Assembly: GCF_031456275.1 (NCBI RefSeq)
Contig: NZ_JAVDUI010000001.1
Coordinates: forward strand, 1,136,965-1,200,964
Length of the DNA: 64,000 bases
Direction of reading: 5' to 3'
DNA from: Falsarthrobacter nasiphocae
GTDB lineage: Bacteria > Actinomycetota > Actinomycetes > Actinomycetales > Micrococcaceae
Shown here: piece by piece, positions 56,720 to 64,000 of the stretch
How positions within the stretch are numbered: position 1 is the stretch's first letter
Layout of the letters: each line of letters begins with the position of its first letter
The notes under the pieces: model-generated
What the model was told of the DNA's origin: nothing
What the model saw: the letters and a program-made list of their open reading frames with translations, nothing else
The model's database searches: none
Made by a program: the position numbers and the translations under genes

Positions 56720-57655
56720 TCAGTCCCCGACGGAGTCGCGGCCCCGGTCCACGATGAGCGGGTCCGCCGGGAAGACGACGCTCGTGTCCTTGCCCGGGTA
56801 GTCGAACTGGTTGAGGAAGTGGCGCATGGCGTTGAGGCGGGCGCGCTTCTTGTCGTTGGACTTCACGGTGGTCCAGGGGGCGTGGTCCGTGTCCGTTCGC
56901 AAGAGCATCTGCTCCTTGGCCTCGCCGTAGTCCTCCCAGCGGTCCAGGGACTCGAGGTCCATGGGGGAGAGCTTCCACTGGCGCACCGGGTCAAGCTGGC
57001 GGATCGCGAAGCGAGTGCGCTGCTCCTTCTGCGTGACCGAGAACCAGAACTTCGTCAGGTGGATGCCGGACTCCACGAGCATGCGCTCGAAGTGGGGCAC
57101 CTGCTCCATGAAGGTCTCGTATTCCTCGTCCGTGCAGAAGCCCATGACGCGCTCCACGCCCGCGCGGTTGTACCAAGAGCGGTCGAAGAGAACCATCTCG
57201 CCGGCTGTGGGGAAGTGCTGGATGTAGCGCTGGAAGTACCACTGGCCCTGCTCGCGGTCACTCGGCTTGTTGAGGGCCACGACACGGGACGTGCGCGGGT
57301 TGAGGTGCTCCGTGAAGCGCTTGATGGTGCCGCCCTTGCCCGCGGCGTCACGGCCCTCGAAGACGATGATGTGCTTCTGGCCCGTGTCCTCCACCCAGTA
57401 CTGGAACTTCAGGAGCTCGATCTGGAGCCGGTACTTCTCGAGCTCGTACTCCTCGCGGCCCATCCGCTCGCCATAGGGGTACCCCTCCTGCCACGTCTCG
57501 ACGGCGCGGCCCATGGGGTCGATGAGGTCGGGGTCGTTCGTGTGCCCCTCCGCCACCGTGTAGCCCTCGCTGAACATCTTGTCGATGAACTCGCGAAGGT
57601 TCTCCTTCTTCGAGTTGACGCCAAGCTGCGCGTTATTCAGGTCTGACTTCTTCAT
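56720..57655 (-). CDS. ppk2: Polyphosphate kinase 2 (class I)
   Basis: A 311-residue PPK2. Walker A is GRDAAGKGG (101-109) and Walker B FDRSWYNRAG (157-166), with the family lid arginines in RRTSRVVALNKP-like NPRTSRVVAL. It phosphorylates nucleoside diphosphates with polyphosphate (or the reverse). The ATG at 57655 has GGAGGG upstream; the frame is open further but the sequence there is not PPK2-like. It diverges from the ribosomal protein operon. Confidence 0.93.
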   Translation of the reverse strand: MKKSDLNNAQLGVNSKKENLREFIDKMFSEGYTVAEGHTNDPDLIDPMGRAVETWQEGYPYGERMGREEYELEKYRLQIELLKFQYWVEDTGQKHIIVFEGRDAAGKGGTIKRFTEHLNPRTSRVVALNKPSDREQGQWYFQRYIQHFPTAGEMVLFDRSWYNRAGVERVMGFCTDEEYETFMEQVPHFERMLVESGIHLTKFWFSVTQKEQRTRFAIRQLDPVRQWKLSPMDLESLDRWEDYGEAKEQMLLRTDTDHAPWTTVKSNDKKRARLNAMRHFLNQFDYPGKDTSVVFPADPLIVDRGRDSVGD

Positions 57656-57860
57656 GGATGGCCCTCCTGGTCTCCGGTGTTGAGCCCAGCCTAGGAGCCA
57701 CCGGTGAACGGGAGCCAAACCCTGATCGCCTGATAGACTTGGAGATCGGCGCGTTCGCGTCTCCCGCATGTCCCATGGCCTGCGGGCGAAGCGCCAGCAC
57801 ACCATGAACCTCCTGTTGCGGAAAGACCGCGACCGTTCAGCCCGAAGGAGGTGGGTTCAC

Positions 57861-58172
57861 ATGCGTGCATACGAGCTCATGACCCTGATCGACCCCGAGG
57901 TCGACGAGCGCACAGTCCAGCCGACGATCGAGAAGTTCCTCACCGTCGTCACCAATGGTGGCGGCACTGTGGACAAGATCGACGTTTGGGGCCGCCGTCG
58001 CCTCGCGTACGACATCCAGAAGAAGAACGAGGCCATCTACGTGGTCGTCAACTTCACCGCGGAGCCGGCAACGGCTGCTGAGCTTGATCGCCAGCTCTCC
58101 CTGTCTGAGATGATCATGCGCACGAAGATCATCCGCCCGGAGGACCAGAAGATCACTGCCGAGCAGGCCTGA
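57861..58172 (+). CDS. rpsF: 30S ribosomal protein S6
   Basis: A 103-residue S6, starting [16 protein letters not shown]. It forms the S6-S18 pair in the platform of the small subunit. The ATG at 57861 has AAGGAGG upstream; the open frame extends 31 codons earlier but has no S6 sequence. It is the first gene of rpsF-ssb-rpsR-rplI, and ssb follows after 34 nt. Confidence 0.96.
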   Translation: MRAYELMTLIDPEVDERTVQPTIEKFLTVVTNGGGTVDKIDVWGRRRLAYDIQKKNEAIYVVVNFTAEPATAAELDRQLSLSEMIMRTKIIRPEDQKITAEQA

Positions 58173-58206
58173 TCTTCCCGTTCACCGACACACGTAGGAG
58201 CATTCC

Positions 58207-58764
58207 ATGGCAGGCGAGACTGTAATCACCGTCATCGGCAACCTCACCGGGGACCCCGAGCTTCGGTTCACCCCCTCGGGCTCTGCCGTCGCGAACTTCA
58301 CGATCGCGTCGACGCCGAGGACCTTCGACCGCCAGACGAACGAGTGGAAGGACGGGGAGACCCTGTTCCTCCGCGCATCCATCTGGCGCGAGGCCGCTGA
58401 GAACGTCGCGGAGACCCTGACGAAGGGCACCCGCGTCATCGCCCAGGGCCGGCTGAAGTCCCGCTCCTACGAAACGAAGGAAGGCGAGCGCCGCACGTCG
58501 ATGGAGCTTGATGTCGACGAAATCGGCCCCTCGCTCCGCTACGCCTCCGCATCCGTCAAGCGCACCCAGCGGTCCGCTGGCGGCGGCGGCGGGTTCGGCG
58601 GCGGCCAGCAGCAGGGCGGCGGACAGGCTCAGGGAGGCGGCTCCTCGTGGGGCGCACCCCAGCAGCAGTCCCAGGCCCCGCAGTCCCAGGATCCCTGGGC
58701 GGCCCCCGGCAACAACTCCGGTGGCTGGGGCAGTGGCCCGGACATGTCCGAGCCTCCCTTCTAA
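58207..58764 (+). CDS. ssb: Single-stranded DNA-binding protein
   Basis: A 185-residue SSB. The N-terminal OB fold runs to about residue 115 ([38 protein letters not shown]). A Gly/Gln-rich linker follows. The acidic tail ends DMSEPPF, which binds partner proteins such as polymerase and RecO. It protects exposed ssDNA in replication and repair. The flanking genes rpsF and rpsR are the usual neighbours. Confidence 0.96.
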   Translation: MAGETVITVIGNLTGDPELRFTPSGSAVANFTIASTPRTFDRQTNEWKDGETLFLRASIWREAAENVAETLTKGTRVIAQGRLKSRSYETKEGERRTSMELDVDEIGPSLRYASASVKRTQRSAGGGGGFGGGQQQGGGQAQGGGSSWGAPQQQSQAPQSQDPWAAPGNNSGGWGSGPDMSEPPF

Positions 58765-58854
58765 AACCATTTTCAAACGGGCGCCTGAGAGGCACCCGTC
58801 CACCATCCCGTGGACACAGTTTCACGGGCTCCACCACGATTGAGGAGCACCACG

Positions 58855-59094
58855 ATGGCTAAGGCTGAACTCCGTAAGCCCAAACCAAAGTCCAACCCCT
58901 TGAAGGCCGCTGACGTCACCGTCATCGACTACAAGGACGTCGCACTTCTGCGCAAGTTCATCTCCGAGCGCGGCAAGATCCGTGCCCGCCGCGTCACTGG
59001 CGTGACGGTCCAGGAGCAGCGCAAGATCGCCCTCGCGATCAAGAACGCTCGCGAAGTCGCCCTTCTGCCGTACTCCGGCGCAGGCCGCGGCTAA
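58855..59094 (+). CDS. rpsR: 30S ribosomal protein S18, Cys-less form
   Basis: A 79-residue S18 that binds S6. It reads VDYKD-like [24 protein letters not shown] and ends [13 protein letters not shown]. The N-terminal zinc-ribbon cysteines of C-plus S18 are absent, so this is the C-minus form, common in Arthrobacter-type genomes. No second rpsR is visible in this window. The ATG at 58855 has GAGGAG upstream. Confidence 0.96.
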   Translation: MAKAELRKPKPKSNPLKAADVTVIDYKDVALLRKFISERGKIRARRVTGVTVQEQRKIALAIKNAREVALLPYSGAGRG

Positions 59095-59114
59095 GGGAGA
59101 GGGAGAGAACCACT

Positions 59115-59564
59115 ATGGCAAAGCTCATTCTGACTCAGGAAGTCACGGGTCTCGGCACGTCCGGCGACATCGTCGAGGTGAAGAACGGTTACGCCCGTAA
59201 CTACCTTCTGCCCCGCGGCTTCGCTCTCCTGTGGACCAAGGGCGGCGAGAAGCAGGTCGAGCAGCTCCGCGCCGCTCGCGAGGCTCGCGCCGTTGCGTCC
59301 CTCGAGGAGGCACAGGCTCTCGCGGCCAAGCTGCAGGAAGCCCCGATCAGCCTTTCCGTGAAGGCGGGCGAGTCCGGCCGCCTCTTCGGCAAGGTCAAGG
59401 CATCCGACGTTGTCGCAGCAGTTGAGGCCGCTGGTCTCGGCACGCTCGACAAGCGCTCCGTGGAGCTCGACGACGTCAAGTCGCTCGGCACCCACGAGGC
59501 CACCGTCCGTCTCCACTCGGACGTGTCTGCCACGATCAAGCTCAACGTCATCGCCGCCAAGTAA
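59115..59564 (+). CDS. rplI: 50S ribosomal protein L9
   Basis: A 149-residue L9. The N-terminal part has [27 protein letters not shown], the family signature. A charged connecting helix and a globular C-terminal domain ([21 protein letters not shown]) follow. It is the last gene of the cluster and is followed by a UUCG-loop terminator. Confidence 0.97.
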   Translation: MAKLILTQEVTGLGTSGDIVEVKNGYARNYLLPRGFALLWTKGGEKQVEQLRAAREARAVASLEEAQALAAKLQEAPISLSVKAGESGRLFGKVKASDVVAAVEAAGLGTLDKRSVELDDVKSLGTHEATVRLHSDVSATIKLNVIAAK

Positions 59565-59593
59565 GGCAGCGAGTCGCGGCCGCGAGGCTGCGG

Positions 59594-59629
59594 CGGCGCC
59601 CCTTCTCCCTTCGGGGAGGAGGGGCGCTT
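59594..59629 (+). terminator. Rho-independent terminator after rplI
   Basis: A 14-bp stem with one G-U pair, GCGCCCCTTCTCCC and GGGAGGAGGGGCGC, with a stable TTCG loop, and followed by TTTTCG. It ends the rpsF-rplI transcript. Confidence 0.92.
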
Positions 59630-59649
59630 TTCGTTAACCCTCCCCCCCT

Positions 59650-59711
59650 CGTTGCGGGGTGATGTTCGCACGGAAATGGGCGGTCCTTGGTGCGAAAACC
59701 GCCTCGCAACG
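59650..59711. repeat. Nested inverted repeats in the rplI-vanZ spacer
   Basis: CGTTGCG (59650-59656) pairs with CGCAACG (59705-59711), and inside it TTCGCAC (59665-59671) pairs with GTGCGAA (59690-59696). A GGCGGT/ACCGCC pair offers an alternative fold. No gene is seen from 59630 to 60042. Confidence 0.6.
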
Positions 59712-59965
59712 GGTCATGAGGGCGATGCGGCGGGGGAGGCGGGCCCCGGTGCCCGCGGCGCAGTCTTGCCGCGGGCTCTCGGGGCGATTCGACGTGGCGC
59801 GCAGCGGGGATCATGCCGTGAGGCGATCCTTGCGAAGACCTGGGGGGCCACCGCGGCGGGCCGTCGTCGTGCTCTTCACGCTATGGCGCGAGGCTGAGGT
59901 TTGGGTGAGTCCCGGATGGGAGTGGCCTTCGGGTTGCCTGGCGAGATCAGATGAGCGCACGTGCC

Positions 59966-60010
59966 GCCGAGGCCGAGGCCGAGGCCGAGGTGGAGGTCGT
60001 GGTCGAGGCC
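59966..60010. repeat. GGCCGA minisatellite
   Basis: The 6-bp unit GGCCGA is repeated four times and then becomes degenerate (GAGGTGGAGGTCGTGG) just past the end of the VanZ-like gene. Short, with no clear role. Confidence 0.7.
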
Positions 60011-60042
60011 GAGCCGCCGAGGGGGCGCGAGGGCGCGAGGCG

Positions 60043-60450
60043 CTATGCGCCGGGGGAGCGGGGCGGCGGGGCGCTCGCCTCGCGCTGTTGGCGCCGGGAG
60101 AGCCAGCTGGCGGACAGGAGAGCGACGGCGATCCCGGCGAAGTCCGCCACCGCGTCGAGAGGATCGGCCGAGCGGCCGGGGAAGAACATCCCTTGGAGGA
60201 CTTCCGAGAGCGGCGCATGGACGACGAACGCGCCCAGGACCGCAAGACGGTTGAGGCCCGCCCGGAGGAGGAAGAACACGGGCAGCGCGAAGATCGTGAA
60301 GTGCACGGCTTTGTCCACCGGCAGGCCCGGGAAGGGGGAGCTCCCGTTGACTTCCCCGTACAGGGACCGGAGCTGCAGGAGCACTGCCGTGAGGCCGAAA
60401 ACCAGCATGACTCGCTGGGAGACAGAGCGGCTCGCGAGGAAATGGCGCAT
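60043..60450 (-). CDS. VanZ-like family membrane protein
   Basis: A 135-residue membrane protein with four hydrophobic segments. The VanZ pattern is present: DKAVHFTIFALPVFFL with a conserved His, PLSEVLQGMFFPGRSADPLD, and DFAGIAVALL. VanZ family members influence glycopeptide susceptibility in enterococci, but most have unknown roles. It starts ATG 60450 and is divergent from the DnaA-box cluster. Length is normal for the short form. Confidence 0.8.
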   Translation of the reverse strand: MRHFLASRSVSQRVMLVFGLTAVLLQLRSLYGEVNGSSPFPGLPVDKAVHFTIFALPVFFLLRAGLNRLAVLGAFVVHAPLSEVLQGMFFPGRSADPLDAVADFAGIAVALLSASWLSRRQQREASAPPPRSPGA

Positions 60451-60505
60451 TGGTCCAGTCTATGCGGGACGCCCAGACCCGCGAGATGTCGGGCCGGGGC
60501 GGAGT

Positions 60506-60809
60506 TGTGGACAGGCCCTGTGGACAGTACCTGTGGATAAGTGGGGATAACGTGGGCGCAAGGGGGGCGATGCGGAGGGATGAGGGCGTTTCCTGGTGAA
60601 CACGGCATGGAATCCGCGTAAATGCCACGGCCGTTATCCACATGGTTAGACGGCGAAGAACCGCGGAATCACGGGGATTTCTCGGCTTGTCCCACCGCTG
60701 TCCACACTGTCGTCCCGGACTTGCCCACACGACACGCCGCGATATGCACAATCAGCCCTCGGCGAGTGTGGATAACTCCCTTGAGATGGGGGCTGTCGAG
60801 TTATCCACG
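60506..60809. promoter_or_regulatory. Dense DnaA-box cluster upstream of dnaB
   Basis: Perfect TTATCCACA or its complement lies at 60532-60540, 60634-60642 and 60767-60775. One-mismatch boxes are at 60506-60514, 60519-60527, 60542-60550, 60698-60706 and 60801-60809. That gives eight boxes in 304 bp, with no gene beneath. The number exceeds that in either dnaA spacer. It may regulate dnaB, titrate DnaA, or act as an extra origin element. Confidence 0.75.
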
Positions 60810-60919
60810 TTCGGCTGAACGCCTCTCTTCGGGCCTGCCAGCCGCCCTAGAATGAGAGGACATCCACGGCGAAGGGGCGGCATGCCCCCGAGCTTTCAGG
60901 CGAGCAGCGGAGGGCACCG

Positions 60920-62284
60920 ATGAGCGAGTATGGGGAAGGCGGCGCCTCAGCCGTACGGAAGCCGCCGCAGGACCTCAACGCGGAGATTTCGGTGCTCGGC
61001 GGCATGCTCCTGTCCCAGGACGCCATCGCGGACGTCATTGAGGTGCTCCGCGGCAATGACTTCTACCTGCCCAAGCACGAGTCGATCTTCGACGCGATCA
61101 TCGACCTCTACGGCCACGGCATGCCTGCGGACGCCATCACCGTGGCGGATCAGCTCCAGAAGACGGGGGAGCTCTCGAAGATCGGCGGCGCCCCGTACCT
61201 CCACGAGCTCATCCAGTCCGTCCCCACGGCCGCCAACGCCAACTTCTACGCGGAGATCGTCCGCGAGCGGTCTGTCCTGCGCAAGCTTGTGGAGGCCGGC
61301 ACCAAGATCGTCCAGATGGGCTACGGCCAGGACGGCGAGGTCGAGGACATCGTCAACCGCGCGCAGGCAGAGGTCTTCCAGGTGGCCGAGCGGCGCTCGA
61401 CGGAGGACTACGTCCGGTTGAGCGAGTTCATGGAGGGGGCGGTCGACGAAATCGAGGCGGCCGGCGCCCGCGGAGAGGAAGTCTCCGGCGTGCCCACGGG
61501 GTTCTACGACTTCGACGAGCTGACCCACGGCCTGCACGGCGGCCAGATGATCGTCATCGCCGCCAGGCCCGCCGTCGGCAAGTCCACGTTCGCGTTGGAC
61601 TTTGCGCGGTCCGCCGCGATCCGCCACAACATGACCACGGTCTTCTTCTCACTCGAAATGGGGCGCAACGAGATCGCCATGCGCCTCCTCTCCGCAGAGG
61701 CCTCCATCCCCCTCCAGGACCTGCGCAAGGGAACGGTGGACGGCGACGGCTGGTCCAAGCTCGCGCAGACGATGGGCGAGGTGGACAAGGCGCCGCTCTT
61801 CGTGGACGACTCGCCCAACATGTCCCTCATGGAGATCCGGGCCAAGTGCCGCCGGCTCAAGCAGAAGCATGACCTCAAGCTGATCGTCCTCGACTACCTC
61901 CAGCTCATGAGCTCGGGCAAGCGTGTGGAGTCCCGTCAGCAGGAGGTCTCGGAGTTCTCGCGCTCGCTCAAGCTGCTCGCCAAGGAGCTCGACGTGCCTC
62001 TCATCGCGCTCTCGCAGCTCAACCGCGGCTCGGAGCAGCGCACGGACAAGAAGCCGATGATCAGCGACCTCCGTGAGTCGGGCTCGATCGAGCAGGACGC
62101 CGACATGGTCATCCTCCTGCACCGCGAGGACATCTATGACAAGGAGTCACCCCGCGCGGGAGAGGCGGACGTGATCGTCGCCAAGCACCGCAACGGCCCC
62201 ACCCGCACCATCACGGTGGCCTTCCAGGGTCACTACTCTCGGTTCAACAACATGTCTCCCGCTGCGGACGCCGGCGGTTTCTAG
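60920..62284 (+). CDS. dnaB: Replicative DNA helicase DnaB
   Basis: A 454-residue RecA-fold helicase that unwinds the fork. The N-terminal collar domain spans about 15-160. Walker A is ARPAVGKS (215-222), Walker B LKLIVLDYLQLM, and the arginine-finger region SIEQDADMVILLHRE. No intein is present, unlike many mycobacterial dnaB genes. The ATG at 60920 follows GGAGGGCACCG. The DnaA-box cluster is directly upstream, which could coordinate DnaA with helicase supply. Confidence 0.97.
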   Translation: MSEYGEGGASAVRKPPQDLNAEISVLGGMLLSQDAIADVIEVLRGNDFYLPKHESIFDAIIDLYGHGMPADAITVADQLQKTGELSKIGGAPYLHELIQSVPTAANANFYAEIVRERSVLRKLVEAGTKIVQMGYGQDGEVEDIVNRAQAEVFQVAERRSTEDYVRLSEFMEGAVDEIEAAGARGEEVSGVPTGFYDFDELTHGLHGGQMIVIAARPAVGKSTFALDFARSAAIRHNMTTVFFSLEMGRNEIAMRLLSAEASIPLQDLRKGTVDGDGWSKLAQTMGEVDKAPLFVDDSPNMSLMEIRAKCRRLKQKHDLKLIVLDYLQLMSSGKRVESRQQEVSEFSRSLKLLAKELDVPLIALSQLNRGSEQRTDKKPMISDLRESGSIEQDADMVILLHREDIYDKESPRAGEADVIVAKHRNGPTRTITVAFQGHYSRFNNMSPAADAGGF

Positions 62285-62361
62285 GCCTGTGGCCGCCGTG
62301 CGCTGAGGCGCCGGCGGCGGCTGCACGCGTCACGGCCACTCGGACTCAAGGAGCGCTCGGC

Positions 62362-62982
62362 ATGAACATGGACGACGTCGTTATGCCTGACACGACTGCG
62401 GTGCGCGCCGCCATGGAACTGGCGAGCATTTATCAGCCCGAATCATTGACGGCTCACGCGATTCGCTCTGGTTACTGGTCAGAAGCAATTGCCCGCGTTG
62501 TGGGAATAGCGATCCCGGATCGGGAGCTGCTCTGGGTGGCGGCACTCTTGCACGACATCGGGATTGTCCCCGAGTTCGACAACCACCTGAATTCCTATGA
62601 GGACGCGGGCGGGCACGTCGCCGTGGCGCTGACCGCGGGGGCCGGGTGGCCGCACGCGCGGCGACTCCGGGTGCATGAGGTGATCGTGCGCCACAACTGG
62701 CCCTCGGTGGACCCTGCCCTGGATGTCGAGGGCCACCTTCTCGAGAGGGCCACGGCGCTCGATGTCGCCGGGGCTCAGGCGGACCTGCTGCCCTCGGGCT
62801 TCGCCGCGGAGGTGCTCGCATCCTATCCGCGAGGAGACCTCGCCCAGGTCTTCGGGAAAGCCGTCACTGGCCAGTCAGAGAGGAAGCCGCACACACAGGC
62901 TCGGCGGATTGTGCAGGCCGGTGTCGTCGCGAAGATGGCCGAGCATCCCCACGAGGCGAGAGCCGGCTCCCAGGGCCGCTGA
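62362..62982 (+). CDS. HD-domain protein, possible phosphohydrolase
   Basis: A 206-residue protein. The HD motif lies in LLHDIGIVPEF near residue 68, with His residues before (SLTAHAIRSGYW) and after (HEVIVRHNWPS) that could complete the metal site. The fold matches HD-type phosphohydrolases such as those related to cyanamide hydratase. It follows dnaB by 77 nt with a GGAG RBS. The substrate is unknown. Confidence 0.75.
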   Translation: MNMDDVVMPDTTAVRAAMELASIYQPESLTAHAIRSGYWSEAIARVVGIAIPDRELLWVAALLHDIGIVPEFDNHLNSYEDAGGHVAVALTAGAGWPHARRLRVHEVIVRHNWPSVDPALDVEGHLLERATALDVAGAQADLLPSGFAAEVLASYPRGDLAQVFGKAVTGQSERKPHTQARRIVQAGVVAKMAEHPHEARAGSQGR

Positions 62983-63124
62983 GGGCACGCAGCCGCGCTC
63001 GCTTTATCACCGGGGCTTCGGTGAACAATGCGGAAAATGGCCATGACTGTTGGTGGACATTTCCCAGGTTCAACCCCCAGTCTGGGCGTTTCCTGAAATT
63101 ATCCCGCAAAGACGGGTCCGCCGT

Positions 63125-63152
63125 TTGACACCCCGGGGCCGGTTGATAATGT
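63125..63152 (+). promoter_or_regulatory. Probable promoter of the DUF2382 gene
   Basis: TTGACA (63125-63130), a consensus -35, and TAATGT (63147-63152), a TAnnnT -10, with a 16-nt spacer, 80 nt before the ATG. Confidence 0.6.
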
Positions 63153-63231
63153 GGCTATGGATGCACGGGGACCTAAGGGTTTTGCCGTGCAACACAAAAC
63201 ATGTCACCGAGAAAGAAATGGAGTTCTCAGC

Positions 63232-64000
63232 ATGACTGTCAACCTCAACCTCGAAGCTCTTCGCGGAAGCACTGTCTTCGGCAACGACGGCGAGAAGATC
63301 GGCAAGATCGGCGAGGTCTACCTCGACGACCAGACCAACGAGCCGACGTTCGCCACGGTTAACACGGGCCTCTTCGGCCTCAAGGAGACCTTCGTCCCCC
63401 TCGACCGCGCGCAGGAGACTGCGGACGGCCTGACGGTTCCTTTCTCGAAGGACTTCATCAAGGACGCCCCGAACGTGGACGCTGACGGCAACCTCTCCCC
63501 CGAGGAAGAGCAGCGCATCTACGACTACTACGCCACCAACGGTGCCGCTGGCCGTCGTGACGACGTCCGCGATGACCGTCTGGCCGAGACCGGCGCTGCC
63601 GGTGTCGCTGGCACGGGCTACAACGCTGGCCGCCCCGGCCTCGACGCCGACCGCACCGACGCGATCGACGCCGACCGCCGCAACGCTGCCGACGCTGACC
63701 TCGCCGCCGATCGCCGCGACGCCGTCGCCGGTGACCGCGTTGAGGGCGACCGTGACGTTGTCGCCCACGAGGAGCGCCTCGCGACGTCCGACCGCGTTGA
63801 GACCCGCGAGACGGGCCGCGTCCGCCTCCGCAAGCACGTCATCACGGACACGGAGACCGTTGAGGTTCCCGTCCGCCGTGAAGAGGTGCACATTCAGCGC
63901 GAGAAGATCGACCCGAACTCCGCTGAGGCTCGCGTCTCCGGCGAGGGCGTCTTCGAGGAGGACGAGATCGTCGTCACCACGCACGAGGAGCGCCCGGTCG
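63232..64000 (+). CDS. PRC-barrel and DUF2382 (YsnF/AvaK) protein, truncated by window end
   Basis: At least 256 residues; the stop lies beyond the window. The N-terminus (VFGNDGEKIGKIGEVYLDD, residues about 5-75) is a PRC-barrel domain. A linker rich in Ala, Asp and Arg with DADR repeats runs from about 115 to 185. It leads into DUF2382 (RLRKHVITDTETVEVPVRRE), a stress-protein domain. Related proteins are general-stress or desiccation factors in actinobacteria. The ATG has GGAG eight bases upstream. Confidence 0.85.
   Translation, partial: MTVNLNLEALRGSTVFGNDGEKIGKIGEVYLDDQTNEPTFATVNTGLFGLKETFVPLDRAQETADGLTVPFSKDFIKDAPNVDADGNLSPEEEQRIYDYYATNGAAGRRDDVRDDRLAETGAAGVAGTGYNAGRPGLDADRTDAIDADRRNAADADLAADRRDAVAGDRVEGDRDVVAHEERLATSDRVETRETGRVRLRKHVITDTETVEVPVRREEVHIQREKIDPNSAEARVSGEGVFEEDEIVVTTHEERPV

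Noticed and set aside
58855-59094. Loss of zinc site in S18 as an abnormality
   Set aside because: The Cys-less form is normal for Arthrobacter-like genomes.
60920-62284. Intein in dnaB
   Set aside because: All helicase motifs are contiguous and the length is normal.

Overview
The window is a chromosomal origin region from a high-GC actinobacterium, most likely a member of the Micrococcales (Micrococcaceae / Arthrobacter-like). The evidence is the gene order (gyrA-gyrB-DciA-recF-gnd-dnaN-dnaA-rpmH-rnpA-yidD-yidC-khpB-rsmG-parA), a mycothiol gene (mshA), the Cys-less form of ribosomal protein S18, and strongly GC-rich codon use. No species can be named from the sequence alone.

Layout. (1) 1-12 kb, minus strand: tRNA-Ala and tRNA-Ile, a DUF3566 membrane protein, gyrA, gyrB, the DUF721/DciA helicase-loader homologue, recF, gnd, dnaN and dnaA. 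DnaA boxes lie on both sides of dnaA; the dnaN-dnaA spacer is the best oriC candidate. (2) 12-16.6 kb, plus strand: rpmH, rnpA, yidD, yidC, khpB/jag, rsmG and parA, tightly packed or overlapping. (3) 16.6-23.4 kb: parA and parB, normally adjacent, are split by about 6.8 kb. This spacer holds nine perfect and two one-mismatch parS sites, several minisatellites and one IS110-family element, with no other convincing gene. (4) 23.4-38 kb: a ParB with a roughly 345-residue disordered insertion, trxA/trxB, a degenerate kinase-like membrane protein next to murJ, a Nudix hydrolase, CCA-adding enzyme, a histidine phosphatase, a lipoprotein, a cluster of three very small ORFs, mshA and a GT87-like membrane protein. 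(5) 38-53.6 kb, accessory zone: an ABC transporter with a divergent two-component system and MFS permease; a 5.2-kb AT-richer island bounded by 72-bp exact direct repeats of the MFS gene 3' end; then a second ABC transporter with its own two-component system. (6) 53.6-64 kb: M18 aminopeptidase, membrane proteins, PPK2, then rpsF-ssb-rpsR-rplI, a VanZ-like protein, a dense DnaA-box cluster, dnaB, an HD-domain protein and a PRC-barrel/DUF2382 protein cut by the window end.

How it works together. Most of the window is replication initiation (DnaA, DnaN, RecF, DciA, DnaB, SSB, gyrase), chromosome segregation (ParA, ParB, parS), membrane-protein insertion (YidC, YidD) and envelope/redox functions (MurJ, MshA, TrxA/B). 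The two parts that look new are the expanded centromere between parA and parB, which is paired with an unusually long ParB linker, and the repeat-flanked island. The island encodes two paralogous secreted small proteins, a lipoprotein and a MacAB-like transporter, and it lies between two LiaRS-like sensing modules.
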